Positions 44,379 to 53,850 of a DNA stretch of 64,000 bases are shown one piece after another. Position numbers and translations under genes: made by a program. How positions within the stretch are numbered: position 1 is the first letter of the stretch; each line of letters opens with the position of its first letter. This DNA comes from CAUZIZ01 sp965218775 (GTDB lineage Bacteria > Acidobacteriota > UBA6911 > RPQK01 > JAJDTT01). Location of the stretch: assembly GCA_965218775.1 (NCBI GenBank), contig CBDCLS010000004.1:372001-436000 (forward strand). Direction: 5' to 3'. The notes below the pieces were generated by a model, which was not told the origin of the DNA, did no database searches, and saw only the letters and a list, made by a program, of their open reading frames with translations.

Positions 44379-46977
44379 TCAATTCTCTGTCGGCACCAGG
44401 CGCTTGAGTTCCTCGAACCAGTTGAGGACGACGTGTAGCTCGGTGGACTCCTCTGTCTGCACCTTCTCCAGAACGAACCGCTTCCCGTCTGGTGAAATGT
44501 CATAAAACCCTGCCCAATCGCCGTCGTCCGGGGTCCATTCAAACAAAAGCTGAGCAGTTTGTGGCCGAAATGTTGGCTCGGTCTGAACCGGAACCACCAT
44601 CATGCCATCCCCGCTGCGATAGAACAGCTCTTCTCCGCTAGGAGCCCATACGGGCTTGCTTCCTCCTCCTGTAGAAACCAGAATGAGATTGGCTGGTTCC
44701 GGGTAGGAGGTGACGTAAACTTCTGGGCTGCCGGACCGATTGGAAGTGAAGGCAATCCACCGTCCATCCGGTGAGAACATTGGGCCCCATTCAACGAATT
44801 GAGTCTTGATGAAGGGTTGAGGCTCACCACCAAGGGGCAACACCCAAATATCAAACCCGCTTTCGGAATCTGATTCGTAAAATGCCAGGACTTTGCCGTC
44901 AGGAGACCAAGAGGATGGATACTGAGCGTTCTCGCTCCTTGTGAGTTGCTCGGCCTCACCGCTGCCAACTATGGAGTTACGATAGATATTCAATCCACCA
45001 CTCCTGCTTGAGGTAAACGCCAGCTGCTTGCCGTCAGGACTCCAGATGGCATGCCCATTGTTCCCCTCAAAAGTAAACGGCGTAGAGACAGCGCGATCGA
45101 TTTCATGTAGCCATAGCTCTAATTCTCCAGATTCTATTTGCGTCAGGATGACATGCTCGCCATCGGGAGAGCATCGAGGCATGGGCCTCGTACCTTTGAC
45201 TTCTGGCCCCGGTTCAGTCTCCCCTTGTCTATTCACCCAGAGGAGATTGAAGGTTGGTCCACTTGGAATGCGAACAAGCGTTCCATTGCTGGAGAACGTG
45301 AAGTCAACCGATAGACCGATTTCTGGGAAAATGGGGACCGGATCACCAACTAGTTCAAGACTCGCAGCATCAAAGGGTACCGCCCTATTGACAAGGTCAA
45401 CGCCTCGATAAAGGAGGTGTCCAGTGGGAGCATATCTGGGGTACATTCCCTTACCTAGCGTCTTCCGATCGCCACTCTCTAACGAGAGCACTCCGAATTC
45501 TTGGGGACGACCTTCATTGTAGATACCGAGCAGCACCGCATTGCCGCCGGGTAGCATCTCGGGCCAGCATAGAAAAAGCTCTCCCTCTTCCTTATCATGG
45601 ATTTTCTCAGTCGTCCCTCCGGCTTCGGAAACCCTGTAAAGACCCGAGGTACGTGTTGCAAACAGGATCCTGCCATTCGCACCCCAAGTGGCTCCACACA
45701 TGTCCTGTACGGGACAGACGGTCACAGCCGACCCGCCCCCAAGCGGCACCTTCTTCAACGTTTGGTCAGCGTAAAAGCCCACCCATTCCCCATCAGGGGA
45801 GAGGAAGAGGCTGGCTGCGCCCTCGGTGCCCTCAATGGGTTTCGCTACAAGCTCGTCCAAGGGTCGGTGGAAGATCTCATGCTGACGTCCGGGACGCCTG
45901 CCAAGATAGACTAAATGCTTCCCATCCGGTGACAGGCTTATTCGGTGAATCAGAGGCTCTATAGCGTAGGGCGAGGGTAAGTTGATGCTGAAACGTCTTG
46001 GGGTGGGTGGCTCAGATGGGGCCTCCCAATAAGAAGAACCCAACATGATCGCCAACACGGCAGCGATGCCCCAGGGAATGGTCCTTTTCCACCAGACTGG
46101 GGTCGCAGCAACAACTTCCCGAGGAGAATCATCAGGAGGCTCGCTCAGCACATACTTGATCACAATGCGGGCGTCGGCTATGTCGTGGAGGCGATCATGA
46201 GCGTCCTTCTCAATACACCTTCTCAACAATCTGTGAATGGCCCTCGAAGTACCCTCAGGTAAAGCCTCCCAATCTGGTTCCTTATGGACGATCGCACCCA
46301 GGATGTCAGTAGCCGTCTCCCCGCCGAATACCTGCTTACCCGTCAGCATCTCGTAGAGCACGCAACCGAACGCCCAAATATCGGTCCTCTTATCTACTGC
46401 TTGACCCCGCGCCTGCTCCGGGCTCATATACCCCGCCGTTCCCATGATCACCCCGACCGCGGTGCCTGTTCGAACTGGTCAGATCAGTAGCCGCAGGGAC
46501 CTCGTCTTCCAGGGCCTTGGCCAGCCCAAAGTCGAGCACCTTCACCTTGCCTTCTGCCGTGATCTTCACATTGGCGGGTTTGAGATCCCGGTGAATGATC
46601 CCACTGTCGTGAGCCGCCTCCAGCGCCTCGGCGATCTGGAGAGCGATCTTCAGGCTCTCCTCCAGGGGAACGGGTCCTTTGCTAACACGCTCTGCGAGGG
46701 TTTCCCCTTCCACTAGTTCCAGCACCAGGGCGTGCTTGTCGTCGGAGTCCTCCAGGCCGTAGATGGAGGCGATGTTGGGATGATTCAGCGATGCCAAGAC
46801 CTGGGCTTCACGGGAGAAGCGGGCCATGCGCTCCCGGTCGGCGGCAAAGGCGTCAGGCAAGACCTTCAAGGCGACATCTCGGTTGAGCTTGGTGTCGGTG
46901 GCACGGTACACCTCTCCCATACCTCCTTCGCCGATCTTGTCAGTGATCTTGTAGTGGGAGATGGTTTGGCCGATCAC
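44379..46977 (-). pseudogene. Ser/Thr protein kinase with TolB propeller, interrupted by a frameshift
   Basis: The kinase part opens at ATG 46977 with ISHYKITDKIGEGGMGEVYR (P-loop), DVALKVLPDAF (lysine), SGIIHRDLKPANVKI and VKVLDFGLAKALE. The first frame then slips out near 46464, and another frame resumes with IMGTAGYMSPEQARG, DIWAFGCVLYEMLTGK and the rest. Removing one base joins them as RTAVGVIMGTAGY, and the 2599-nt length equals 866 codons plus one. A membrane helix (IPWGIAAVLAIMLGSSYW) separates the kinase from a periplasmic TolB propeller (ISLSPDGKHLVYLGRR, WSPDGKQLAFTSSRSGG). Every catalytic motif is intact. It may be an assembly error or a young pseudogene. Confidence 0.9.
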
Positions 46978-47165
46978 GCGGGCCTCCAGGTCTATGTGGC
47001 AATACTAGATCGTTGGGTCTTGAAGGGCAATCTCAGGAGGGAAGGAGTTGAGCTTCAATGACGGCTACGGAGCCGTCGACTAAAAGCACTTGGACCTACG
47101 ACGGCCTGCCTTGTAACTGACAGTTCCTTTCGAAGCGCCCAGAATTGAACGTCGGCTCCTGGGCC

Positions 47166-47304
47166 GAGGCTGTGTGAAAAGTCATTCATGATTTCGGATT
47201 TGAAATTTTGACTTCATAGGATCGCGTGTAAGCCACGATCTCCGTCGTAGGAAGGGTAAAGAGACCCCTAAATCAAAGAGGTTTTGGACTTTTCACACAG
47301 CCTC
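47166..47304. mobile_element. MITE family 2, copy B
   Basis: 139 bp; reverse complement of 21937-22075, identical by eye over its full length. The ends are 18-bp perfect inverted repeats (GAGGCTGTGTGAAAAGTC). GGCC occurs on both sides (47162-47165 and 47305-47308), the likely target duplication. The flanks are halves of a dispersed palindrome: GTCGGCTCCTGGGCC on the left and GGCCGGAAGCGGTCG on the right. Confidence 0.88.
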
Positions 47305-47324
47305 GGCCGGAAGCGGTCGTTCGT

Positions 47325-47402
47325 TTGGACATTTCAGGGGAGAGTTTGACTGACCCCTTCTAGGCGGAACCGGTCGGTCAGGGGCGATCTACTCTGACAC
47401 TT
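47325..47402. repeat. Dispersed intergenic palindromic repeat
   Basis: ATTTCAGGGGAGAGTTTGAC leads into the palindrome at 47348-47380 (TGACCCCTTCTAGGCGGAAC, then CGGTCGGTCA). A 3' module GGGGCGATCTACTCTGACAC follows, which also appears near 24600 (reverse complement) and 30030. Confidence 0.75.
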
Positions 47403-47433
47403 GTTTGTAAGGTCGGATTTGGACTATTACAAA

Positions 47434-49695
47434 TCAGCCACCTCTGATGATTTCTAAAGCTTTCTCGATAAACTCATCTCTCCCTTCTTTGACCCCCTGG
47501 ATTGTTCTTTGTACAGGTACTGTTGGTTGAATACCGATTAGGTGATGTTGCGAACCATCGTGCTTTAGGACTCTCATCCCTGTCCAGGTAACCCGAAAGC
47601 CTCCTGGTAGTATAAATGGATTAACGTTCCCGTTCGTGCCTGCCGTTGGTTGTCCCACAATCTCTGCAAGCTGATAGTGTTCAATGAAGCCCATGAAGGA
47701 TTCGGCGTAGCTGATTGCTCGGCCGTCGGTAAGGAAGACGACTTTTCCCTTGATATGAGGCTCTTTCGGCTGCATGTGCCAGCCATGTTCCGTATAGCCC
47801 ACAATGTCTTCTCGATCTGGGTAAATGATCTGCGGAACTCTCATCCAGGCGCCGGATGTATCCGGCTCTCGTAATAAATGGCTTATTACTTCATGATTGC
47901 CCTTCGGATACCCGCGCAGGTTGAAGATGACACCCTTGGCATTGGCAAGCTCGTTGATCTTCTTCGTGATTTCATCCATCCCAGTCTTAGTAAGATCGAC
48001 ATAGAAAATACCCTGCTCAAGTTCTTTGAGCTTGGGTCCCCCCGGTTCCGACAATCTATCTTCGTTATCTCGGAGTGCCTGGACAGTCAGTTTCTGATCG
48101 TCTCTTAGTAATTGAAGCTCCGCTGTCGTTCCCTCCTTGCCATAACCGAATCTTCTCAGCGAGTTGACCCTTCTCCATTGGGGTGATCCTGAAATATATT
48201 CTTCAGCATTGAGGAGTACCTGCTCCGCCGGGATCCCGTCGACCGAAGCGACAATATCCCCAACCTTAAAATACGTGGGATCTTTCGAAACAGTGATAAC
48301 GACTTGGTTTTCAATCCAGCCCACAACAAACGGCAACCCGGCTTCTTCGACAGACCGTTTGTGACGAACTCGGCCGTGGCCATCATGAAGTTTGGCCACC
48401 AGCCTTCTGAGGGTGTAACTGAAGTCTTCTTCGTTTTGATTTGACAACGCCTCTTCGAGACTGTTGGTTAATTGTGCGTCCCAATCTGTGCCGACTACCT
48501 CAAAATAGGGATAGAAATGCTGAAATACGTTCCAAGCGATTACGATATCTCCCAATCGCACAAACTCGTTGTTGGCTGTCAGTTGACCAGTGTCTATTTC
48601 GCTCAGCCGTTCCAATAGGACTTCAAAAGAAGTCTTGTCAACTTGGCCCAGTGTACTTTTGTTGTTGCTATAAAGTGCCAGAGGAACCTGACACGAGAGG
48701 CCGATTCCTAATTTCTTTTTGACTACCTCTCCAACTTCGGGGTATCTGTCAAAAAGAGTGCCCGAGAAACTCTTTCCCTGATTTTCGATCAATAGACTGT
48801 GTTCGCCTTCATGCGGATCGTCACTCACGACTTTGTATTCGTATCCCGGACTGTTTGCGAACCACATTTTAGGCCTACCACCGGCTTCTACCTCGAATCC
48901 AGCGTTCTGTATCTGAATCGTGTTCCAGCCGCCATCCTCTCGTTTGGTGAATAATTGGAATCCGTCGACCCAAACTTGCCCCATGCCATACAGAAAACAA
49001 CCGAAGACTATCCTCGTCGCATCATCGGCCACCCTGCCAACGATTTCGTACGACTGCCAATCACGTGACTGAATAGGGCGATCTTGCATGTTGTCGAAGA
49101 AACCTCTTTGCTGCTTTTCTCTATCAACTCGTAGCCAAAGCTGCCCTTGGTTACCCGTACCGCTGACCTTGGTTCGTACATACGCCTTCAGCTTGATTTC
49201 TTTTCCACGATAAGCTGTTGCATCAACCGATTGGGTGACCGTTCCAAATCCGTGTTCCGTACTCGAGATTCGGGTCTCCCTGTTTAAACGAATGCTTCTG
49301 TAGATGTTACTCGATGAGCCAAGCTTCACTCCCAGGTGTTGCCAGGCAACGACCTTCAATCCTTCGGTATCTTCCGGAAGAATCAGCGGTCTCGGTTCTT
49401 CAGAGCGATAGATCTGAATTGTCGGGGCAATAGGAAGAAACAACTCCTGCAGCGCGGCTCTTAGGCCCTCGCTATTCTGGGCGTCTTTGACCCTCTCAGC
49501 CCCGTAGATAGCGAACCTGTCCCAATCGATTTGGCTCGCTTCATCGGTAGGGTGAAAATACTTGACATAACCGCAGAGCTTGGTAAAAGCCCTGAGGTTT
49601 TCTAGCTCCTGGCTCTCGGTTCCAATCGTAGAAACAGTCAGAAGGACAGCAACTAGGATGAAGAGAAAAGCTGGGGGGAGTCTTGAGGTTCTCAT
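47434..49695 (-). CDS. Exported S41-family peptidase
   Basis: 753 aa. ATG 49695 follows AGGAGGGAAATC; upstream ATGs have no such site. The signal peptide is TSRLPPAFLFILVAVLLTVS. The N-terminal half includes a carbohydrate-binding-like jelly-roll region (TAYRGKEIKLKAYVRTKVSG) and a helical linker. The PDZ-like segment is VGDIVASVDGIPAEQVLLNA. The S41 core follows: GIFYVDLTKTGMDEITKKIN, GVIFNLRGYPKGN and VVFLTDGRAISYAESFMGFI with the nucleophile serine, then GQPTAGTNGNVNPFILPGG. It resembles C-terminal processing/tricorn-core-like proteases. It probably acts in the periplasm; substrates are unknown. Confidence 0.9.
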   Translation of the reverse strand: MRTSRLPPAFLFILVAVLLTVSTIGTESQELENLRAFTKLCGYVKYFHPTDEASQIDWDRFAIYGAERVKDAQNSEGLRAALQELFLPIAPTIQIYRSEEPRPLILPEDTEGLKVVAWQHLGVKLGSSSNIYRSIRLNRETRISSTEHGFGTVTQSVDATAYRGKEIKLKAYVRTKVSGTGNQGQLWLRVDREKQQRGFFDNMQDRPIQSRDWQSYEIVGRVADDATRIVFGCFLYGMGQVWVDGFQLFTKREDGGWNTIQIQNAGFEVEAGGRPKMWFANSPGYEYKVVSDDPHEGEHSLLIENQGKSFSGTLFDRYPEVGEVVKKKLGIGLSCQVPLALYSNNKSTLGQVDKTSFEVLLERLSEIDTGQLTANNEFVRLGDIVIAWNVFQHFYPYFEVVGTDWDAQLTNSLEEALSNQNEEDFSYTLRRLVAKLHDGHGRVRHKRSVEEAGLPFVVGWIENQVVITVSKDPTYFKVGDIVASVDGIPAEQVLLNAEEYISGSPQWRRVNSLRRFGYGKEGTTAELQLLRDDQKLTVQALRDNEDRLSEPGGPKLKELEQGIFYVDLTKTGMDEITKKINELANAKGVIFNLRGYPKGNHEVISHLLREPDTSGAWMRVPQIIYPDREDIVGYTEHGWHMQPKEPHIKGKVVFLTDGRAISYAESFMGFIEHYQLAEIVGQPTAGTNGNVNPFILPGGFRVTWTGMRVLKHDGSQHHLIGIQPTVPVQRTIQGVKEGRDEFIEKALEIIRGG

Positions 49696-50432
49696 GATTT
49701 CCCTCCTGGTCAGCATAATAGCCCAGTTGTTCGTACAAAACCCAAGTTGCGTATTCCGGAGGAAACCGGCCACTGAATCCGGAGGCGGGGACGTAAGACT
49801 TGTGCGCCTCTTCCCCAGACAAGGCGCGTCGTGAGGGGCTGAAGGCGTTTCCAGGGCGGAAGGAGCCTCTGGTTATCTGCAATCCCAGGGTCGATCATTC
49901 GACGTTTCCGTTGAGAATTTGAATGTCCGCTTTTAGGCGAGCCTGTGTGAAAAGTCACGATCGTCCGAACACCATAGGTAGTCTCCAAGTCTCGCGCGTT
50001 GCGCGATTAATTGCCGTTGAAGCAGATATCTCTCCGTTGTTAGACCTCTAGCCTTACTTGAAATCTTGCCGGGCTTAGGGACGATTTGAGAAAGCCATTT
50101 TTGACTTTTCACACGGCCTCAGGCGAAAGCGGCCGTTCGATTGCGATCAAATCGGACGCGGTCTGCAAGATCGTGTGCTGACTATCACACCTCAATAATC
50201 TGTCTCCCCCCGGGGCTCGGGACGCGATCGATAGGCCTCTCCCAGCCTAAGCTTGGTCAGGTAGAGAATCTGTCATGCGTGCTGCTCCAGGTGAGCCATC
50301 GTACCGTATATCGCACTTAGTCCTGAGACCGTGTATCCCTGGATGATTCTTGTTTCCAGTACCTCGGCTGCGGTAACCGCTGAGAAGGTTCCTTCGACCT
50401 GGTCCAGCATCTTGGTAGGCGGCCAGTAGGTT
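49696..50432. other. Divergent gap with MITE C
   Basis: Contains a repeat copy (49862-49938 plus 50121-50160) interrupted by MITE copy C. No gene seen; it separates the S41 peptidase gene from the GGCT-like gene. Confidence 0.55.
49939..50120. mobile_element. MITE family 2-related element, copy C
   Basis: 182 bp. The end repeats are the same as in copies A and B with two changes: GAGCCTGTGTGAAAAGTCA on the left and, reverse-complemented, GAGGCCGTGTGAAAAGTCA on the right. The interior is unrelated to A/B. AGGC occurs on both sides (49935-49938 and 50121-50124). Removing it restores a palindrome, GTCCGCTTTTAGGC joined to GAAAGCGGCC. So a different non-autonomous element using the same ends has picked the same target site. 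Confidence 0.82.
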
Positions 50433-50879
50433 ATGGCGGAGTCGCAGGTTTGGGTCTTCTTCTACGGGTCGTACATCAACCGCGAAGTGCTTCGCGAAGC
50501 ATCCTTGGTTCCCGCTGAGTTCGAAGTCGCCAGGCTCGCGGGCTTCGACATTGTGATTCGGCCTCGAGCGAACCTCCTGCGGTCCGATCAGCACAGCGTC
50601 TACGGTGTTCTTGCCACGGCGCTGCACGAAGAACTTCGAAGGCTGTACCGGCACGCCGAGGAGGTCCTCGGTGAGATCTACTTTCTGGTGGAGACCCTCG
50701 ACGGCAGGTTGCGGCCTGCCCTCTGCTACATCGCCCCCGCTATGGAATCGAAGCCAGGATCTGACGACTACATAGATCGCATCATCACACCAGCGCGTGA
50801 ATACGGGGTTCCCGAGTGGTACATTGAACGTAGATCCTACGCGGCTAAAGCGACGTGGTCAATTGGACGGTGTCTTTGA
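50433..50879 (+). CDS. Gamma-glutamylcyclotransferase-like protein
   Basis: 148 aa. WVFFYGSYINREVLRE carries the YGS motif of GGCT/AIG2-like domains, which also bind the gamma-glutamyl group; VLGEIYFLVETLDGRLRPAL contributes the mid-domain strand, and EYGVPEWYIERRSYAAK closes the domain. Such proteins cyclise gamma-glutamyl amines or are of unknown function. No signal peptide. Its last 21 bases overlap the end of the convergent CapA-like gene. Confidence 0.8.
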   Translation: MAESQVWVFFYGSYINREVLREASLVPAEFEVARLAGFDIVIRPRANLLRSDQHSVYGVLATALHEELRRLYRHAEEVLGEIYFLVETLDGRLRPALCYIAPAMESKPGSDDYIDRIITPAREYGVPEWYIERRSYAAKATWSIGRCL

Positions 50880-52274
50880 TTTCGGGGGATTGGAGGAGAG
50901 CAGGATCACACCCTTCCCGTCGCGATATTCAATCTTCGTACCAAAAGGTCTGGACAGCCGCTGCAGGTCACCGATGATCTTTTTACCCAGATCCGCATCG
51001 GCCAGCATTGGCCGGCCGCGAGAGAGACGGGATTTCCCGAATCCAAGAGAAATGGGGTGCAGGTACACCGCAGTGAGCTTCCCCCCTTTCCAGTGTGGCA
51101 CTGCGATCACCGACTCCGATTTTTCCCCAGTCTTGGAGGGGCCGCCGGTATCGTTATAGTCTGCCACATGGGCATCCGGCCCCAGACCGCGCGCTTCATA
51201 GAGCTCAGGCGCCAATCTCAACACGGTATCGGTCTGAAAGATAAAATTACCGAGGCTGTAGAAGATCGGTTTCCCTCTATAGATTTCGATACCGCGCAGC
51301 ACATGCGGGCCATGTCCCACGAATACATCAGCCCCGGCATCAATCATGGCTCGGGCGAAAGTGACCAGAAACTGGGCGGGAACAGAAAGGCTCCCATCTT
51401 TAACGAGAGCCTCGCCTACTCTACGAGCTTCATGTGCGTGGATACTCACAATGGTGTAGTCAGCCAGGCGGCGCGCATTGCGCACGACAGCTGCAATTTC
51501 CGCTAGATCTCCCGGATCGGGCTCTGTGAGGACACCAGCTTGATTGCCGACCACAAAACGGTTGGGTGAATCCAGCCAGGGCTTCCCGAGCACAGCGGGA
51601 AATCTCAGCTCGTCCCCACCGGCCGGCGGGTTGAATCCCAGTTCATTGAGTATTTGGCGCAGCGTTTCCAGATGCTCACGGCGAACCACGTACGTTGTTG
51701 AGAAGCGGAGAGGGTTCAGACCCGGCCGCGCTGGCATGTCCCCACGAGTTTTCCCTGCCCGAGAGTGGTCGGGGAAACCGGAAGCAACAGCAATCAGGGC
51801 CACTCTCGCCCCGCTGCTCTCGAAAAACTTCGCTTCGCGCGCCTGAGCTAGACTTTCACCGGTGCCTGCACCGACCAGGCCCGCCTCCGCTAGGTAGCGG
51901 CGAGTCAGACGCATGCCGGTGACACCGAAGTCGCCGCTGTGATTATTGGCAAGAGAGCCCAAATCAAAACCTGCCCAGGCCAACTCCTTCGCCAGCGCCG
52001 GCGCAGCCCTCAAACCCTTCTCTGGTGGAATTCGGTGGGATTCGTAGTCATGAAATAGAATCTCCACGTTGGTGAATGCAACATCGGCCCGTCGAATAAT
52101 CTCGATCATCTTCAGAAATTCGGGCTCCTGGTGAACCGAAAGGGGGCGAGTAATGATCGAGTCACCCGTAAGCGCTACGGTAAAGATCTCTTCATGGGCG
52201 GACATCTGCACGGGGCCGACGGCGCTCAGGAGGAGAGCTCCTGCAACCACGAGTATGCCTGTTCTTGCGTTCAT
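50859..52274 (-). CDS. CapA family (PGA_cap) metallophosphatase-like protein
   Basis: 471 aa from ATG 52274, preceded by GGAGACGAGTC. A signal peptide (ARTGILVVAGALLLSAVGPV) is present. The fold is that of poly-gamma-glutamate capsule protein CapA: FTVALTGDSIITRPLS, DVAFTNVEILFHDYES, FDLGSLANNHSGDFG (N-H motif), VSIHAHEARRVGE and DAGADVFVGHGPHVLRGIEI with GKPIFYSLGNFIFQTDTV. The order D-N-H-H-GH matches metallophosphoesterase ligands. CapA-type proteins take part in polymer synthesis or export, but no other cap genes are nearby, so the substrate is open. Confidence 0.88.
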   Translation of the reverse strand: MNARTGILVVAGALLLSAVGPVQMSAHEEIFTVALTGDSIITRPLSVHQEPEFLKMIEIIRRADVAFTNVEILFHDYESHRIPPEKGLRAAPALAKELAWAGFDLGSLANNHSGDFGVTGMRLTRRYLAEAGLVGAGTGESLAQAREAKFFESSGARVALIAVASGFPDHSRAGKTRGDMPARPGLNPLRFSTTYVVRREHLETLRQILNELGFNPPAGGDELRFPAVLGKPWLDSPNRFVVGNQAGVLTEPDPGDLAEIAAVVRNARRLADYTIVSIHAHEARRVGEALVKDGSLSVPAQFLVTFARAMIDAGADVFVGHGPHVLRGIEIYRGKPIFYSLGNFIFQTDTVLRLAPELYEARGLGPDAHVADYNDTGGPSKTGEKSESVIAVPHWKGGKLTAVYLHPISLGFGKSRLSRGRPMLADADLGKKIIGDLQRLSRPFGTKIEYRDGKGVILLSSNPPKSKTPSN

Positions 52275-52644
52275 GACTCGTCTCCGATTGTATGGCTCAC
52301 CGATGACTGATCGGTGTTTACCGGTGCTCACGGATCACTCTGAGCAAAACGCTGCAGGAAGTTGCGACTGATCGCGGCAGTGATGGAATCGACGCCCGAG
52401 AATAGGGGTTTGCTTCCTGTACGTGTTTAGCCTTCCCTAACCCTTGCCCTGGCCTTCGAACTTGCCTTAGCCTGTGCCTTTGCCTTCCAAGAACAATCTT
52501 TATTCCTCGTCTCCCCAACTGGGGTGCCTCAGCCGGGGCAGGCGTTGTAGCAAGGTAAAGGCATAGGCTAGTTTGAAGGCCACGTCGAGGGCCAGGGCAA
52601 GGGGAGAGGTAAACAAGTACTGCTTCCTTGAGCTCCTTCCCGCT
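52275..52644. other. Gap with low-complexity stretch
   Basis: About 370 bases; 52431-52500 is rich in short GCCTT-type units (TTGCCCTGGCCTTCG, CTTGCCTTAGCC) without strict periodicity. No gene is seen. Confidence 0.45.
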
Positions 52645-53523
52645 CTATCCGAACGACGCGGTGACCTCGCCAAGCCCCTCGATCTCCGCCTGCACCTCGT
52701 CCATGGGTTCCACCCAGCTGGTTTGAACCACGCTCCCCAGCATGACGATCTGGCCTTGTTCAAGCGAGTCACCCCAGCTCTCTACCAGGTTTGCGAGCCA
52801 GGCAAGCGCCTCGAACGGGTGGCCAAGGATGTCTCCGCTTGAGCCGTTGCCGACCGGGTTGCCGTTGATGCGCATCTCGCCAGGCAGACCACCAAGATCA
52901 AGATCGCGCCAGGCTGCCACAGGTTCCCCCAGGACACAGCCTGCGGCGAAGAAATCATCCGCGATCAGTGAAGGCGTATCGATAACCGTGTAGTCGCCCC
53001 AGCGGTCGTCAACCACCTCGATCGCCGTGCACACCGCCTGAACGGCGTCTGCGACCGAGTCCCTGTCGTGTCCCCCGACCCTCGGTTGGATATCGTCCCC
53101 CAGGAAGACCGCCAACTCGGCCTCAACTCCCGGATGCCGATAGTCCGAGTGCTTGAGCATCGCCTTCCGGTGGACTGACGGCTGGAAAAGGCCACCTGCG
53201 CATGGACTTCGAATGCCCAGGTACTCCTGCATTACCGGAGTGGTACATCCGATCTTGTAACCAACCGTTGAGCCAATCTTGGTCGCAGCCAGGATGTTGT
53301 GCAGCTCTTGCTGAATGTCATAGGCATCGGCTTCGGTCCTGGGTCTGATCTCGTTGGGGAGTGGGTGCAGCATTCCTCCTCCCGTTCGGGCAGCACCGAT
53401 AAGCTGTGCTGCTCTGCGCAGCTCCTGTTGCTGCAACCTGCTGCTCTCCCTTGTATCAGCCAGGCTTTTGAAGGGCCGACTCGAGTCCTGCGAGACCCGG
53501 CTTTCTCCCACTCTATATCCCAT
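52645..53523 (-). CDS. 2-keto-4-pentenoate hydratase/fumarylacetoacetate hydrolase-like protein
   Basis: 292 aa. MhpD-type features: ADAYDIQQELHNILAATKIG, GYKIGCTTPVMQEYLGI, HPGVEAELAVFLGDDI with the acidic metal ligands, VCTAIEVVDDRWGDY, and SGDILGHPFEALAWLANLVE with a C-terminal GQIVMLGSVVQTSW strand. These enzymes hydrate 2-hydroxypentadienoates or cleave fumarylacetoacetate-like substrates in meta-cleavage pathways. No other aromatic-degradation genes are in view. The first 30 or so residues are unlike the family, so a later start (for example the TTG before QQQELRRAAQLI) is likely. Confidence 0.85.
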   Translation of the reverse strand: MGYRVGESRVSQDSSRPFKSLADTRESSRLQQQELRRAAQLIGAARTGGGMLHPLPNEIRPRTEADAYDIQQELHNILAATKIGSTVGYKIGCTTPVMQEYLGIRSPCAGGLFQPSVHRKAMLKHSDYRHPGVEAELAVFLGDDIQPRVGGHDRDSVADAVQAVCTAIEVVDDRWGDYTVIDTPSLIADDFFAAGCVLGEPVAAWRDLDLGGLPGEMRINGNPVGNGSSGDILGHPFEALAWLANLVESWGDSLEQGQIVMLGSVVQTSWVEPMDEVQAEIEGLGEVTASFG

Positions 53524-53649
53524 AACGGGCTGGGTCGGTAAAGCGAAAAGGCGAAAAAAAAGTGATTGGGATGATAGTCAGGGTCGGGCCGTTTCCCCAG
53601 AATGCGGAGACAAAGTGCGGACGCGTTACGGCCTGCACCTTCGCCAAGT

Positions 53650-53787
53650 CGCTAAAAACGACCCTCTACACCGAAGGCTTCAACGGCTTTGTTACCTCTA
53701 CCGCTGCTCCGATTGCTACCGGCTGGAGCGACAGTTGCCGGGTGGGATTTGCACCCACTGAAAAATCGCCGCCTTTCCAAGGCGCAC
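53650..53787 (-). mobile_element. Group II intron 5'-end fragment
   Basis: On the minus strand the sequence from 53787 downwards begins GTGCGCCTTGGAAAGGCGGC and continues through AGTGGGTGCAAATCCCACCC, GGTAGCAATCGGAGCAGC and GAGGTAACAAAGCCGTTGAA. It tracks the first 130 or so bases of the intron at 40328 with many substitutions. Beyond about 53650 the resemblance stops; no domain V or maturase is near. It is a decayed remnant of a related intron. Confidence 0.7.
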
Positions 53788-53850
53788 TGAGAAGTCCGGG
53801 CTAATGGGTTTGGAGAACACCACGGAACGGGATAGCATCGCCAGATTGCC

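Larger units (their letters stand above)
46978..47433. other. Gap with MITE B and palindromic repeats
   Basis: Contains one repeat copy interrupted by MITE copy B and another intact copy (47325-47402). No gene is seen. Confidence 0.55.

Noticed and set aside
52431..52500. GCCTT-rich stretch as a possible tandem repeat or CRISPR-like array
   Set aside because: Units differ in length and sequence, with no spacer pattern; simple low complexity.
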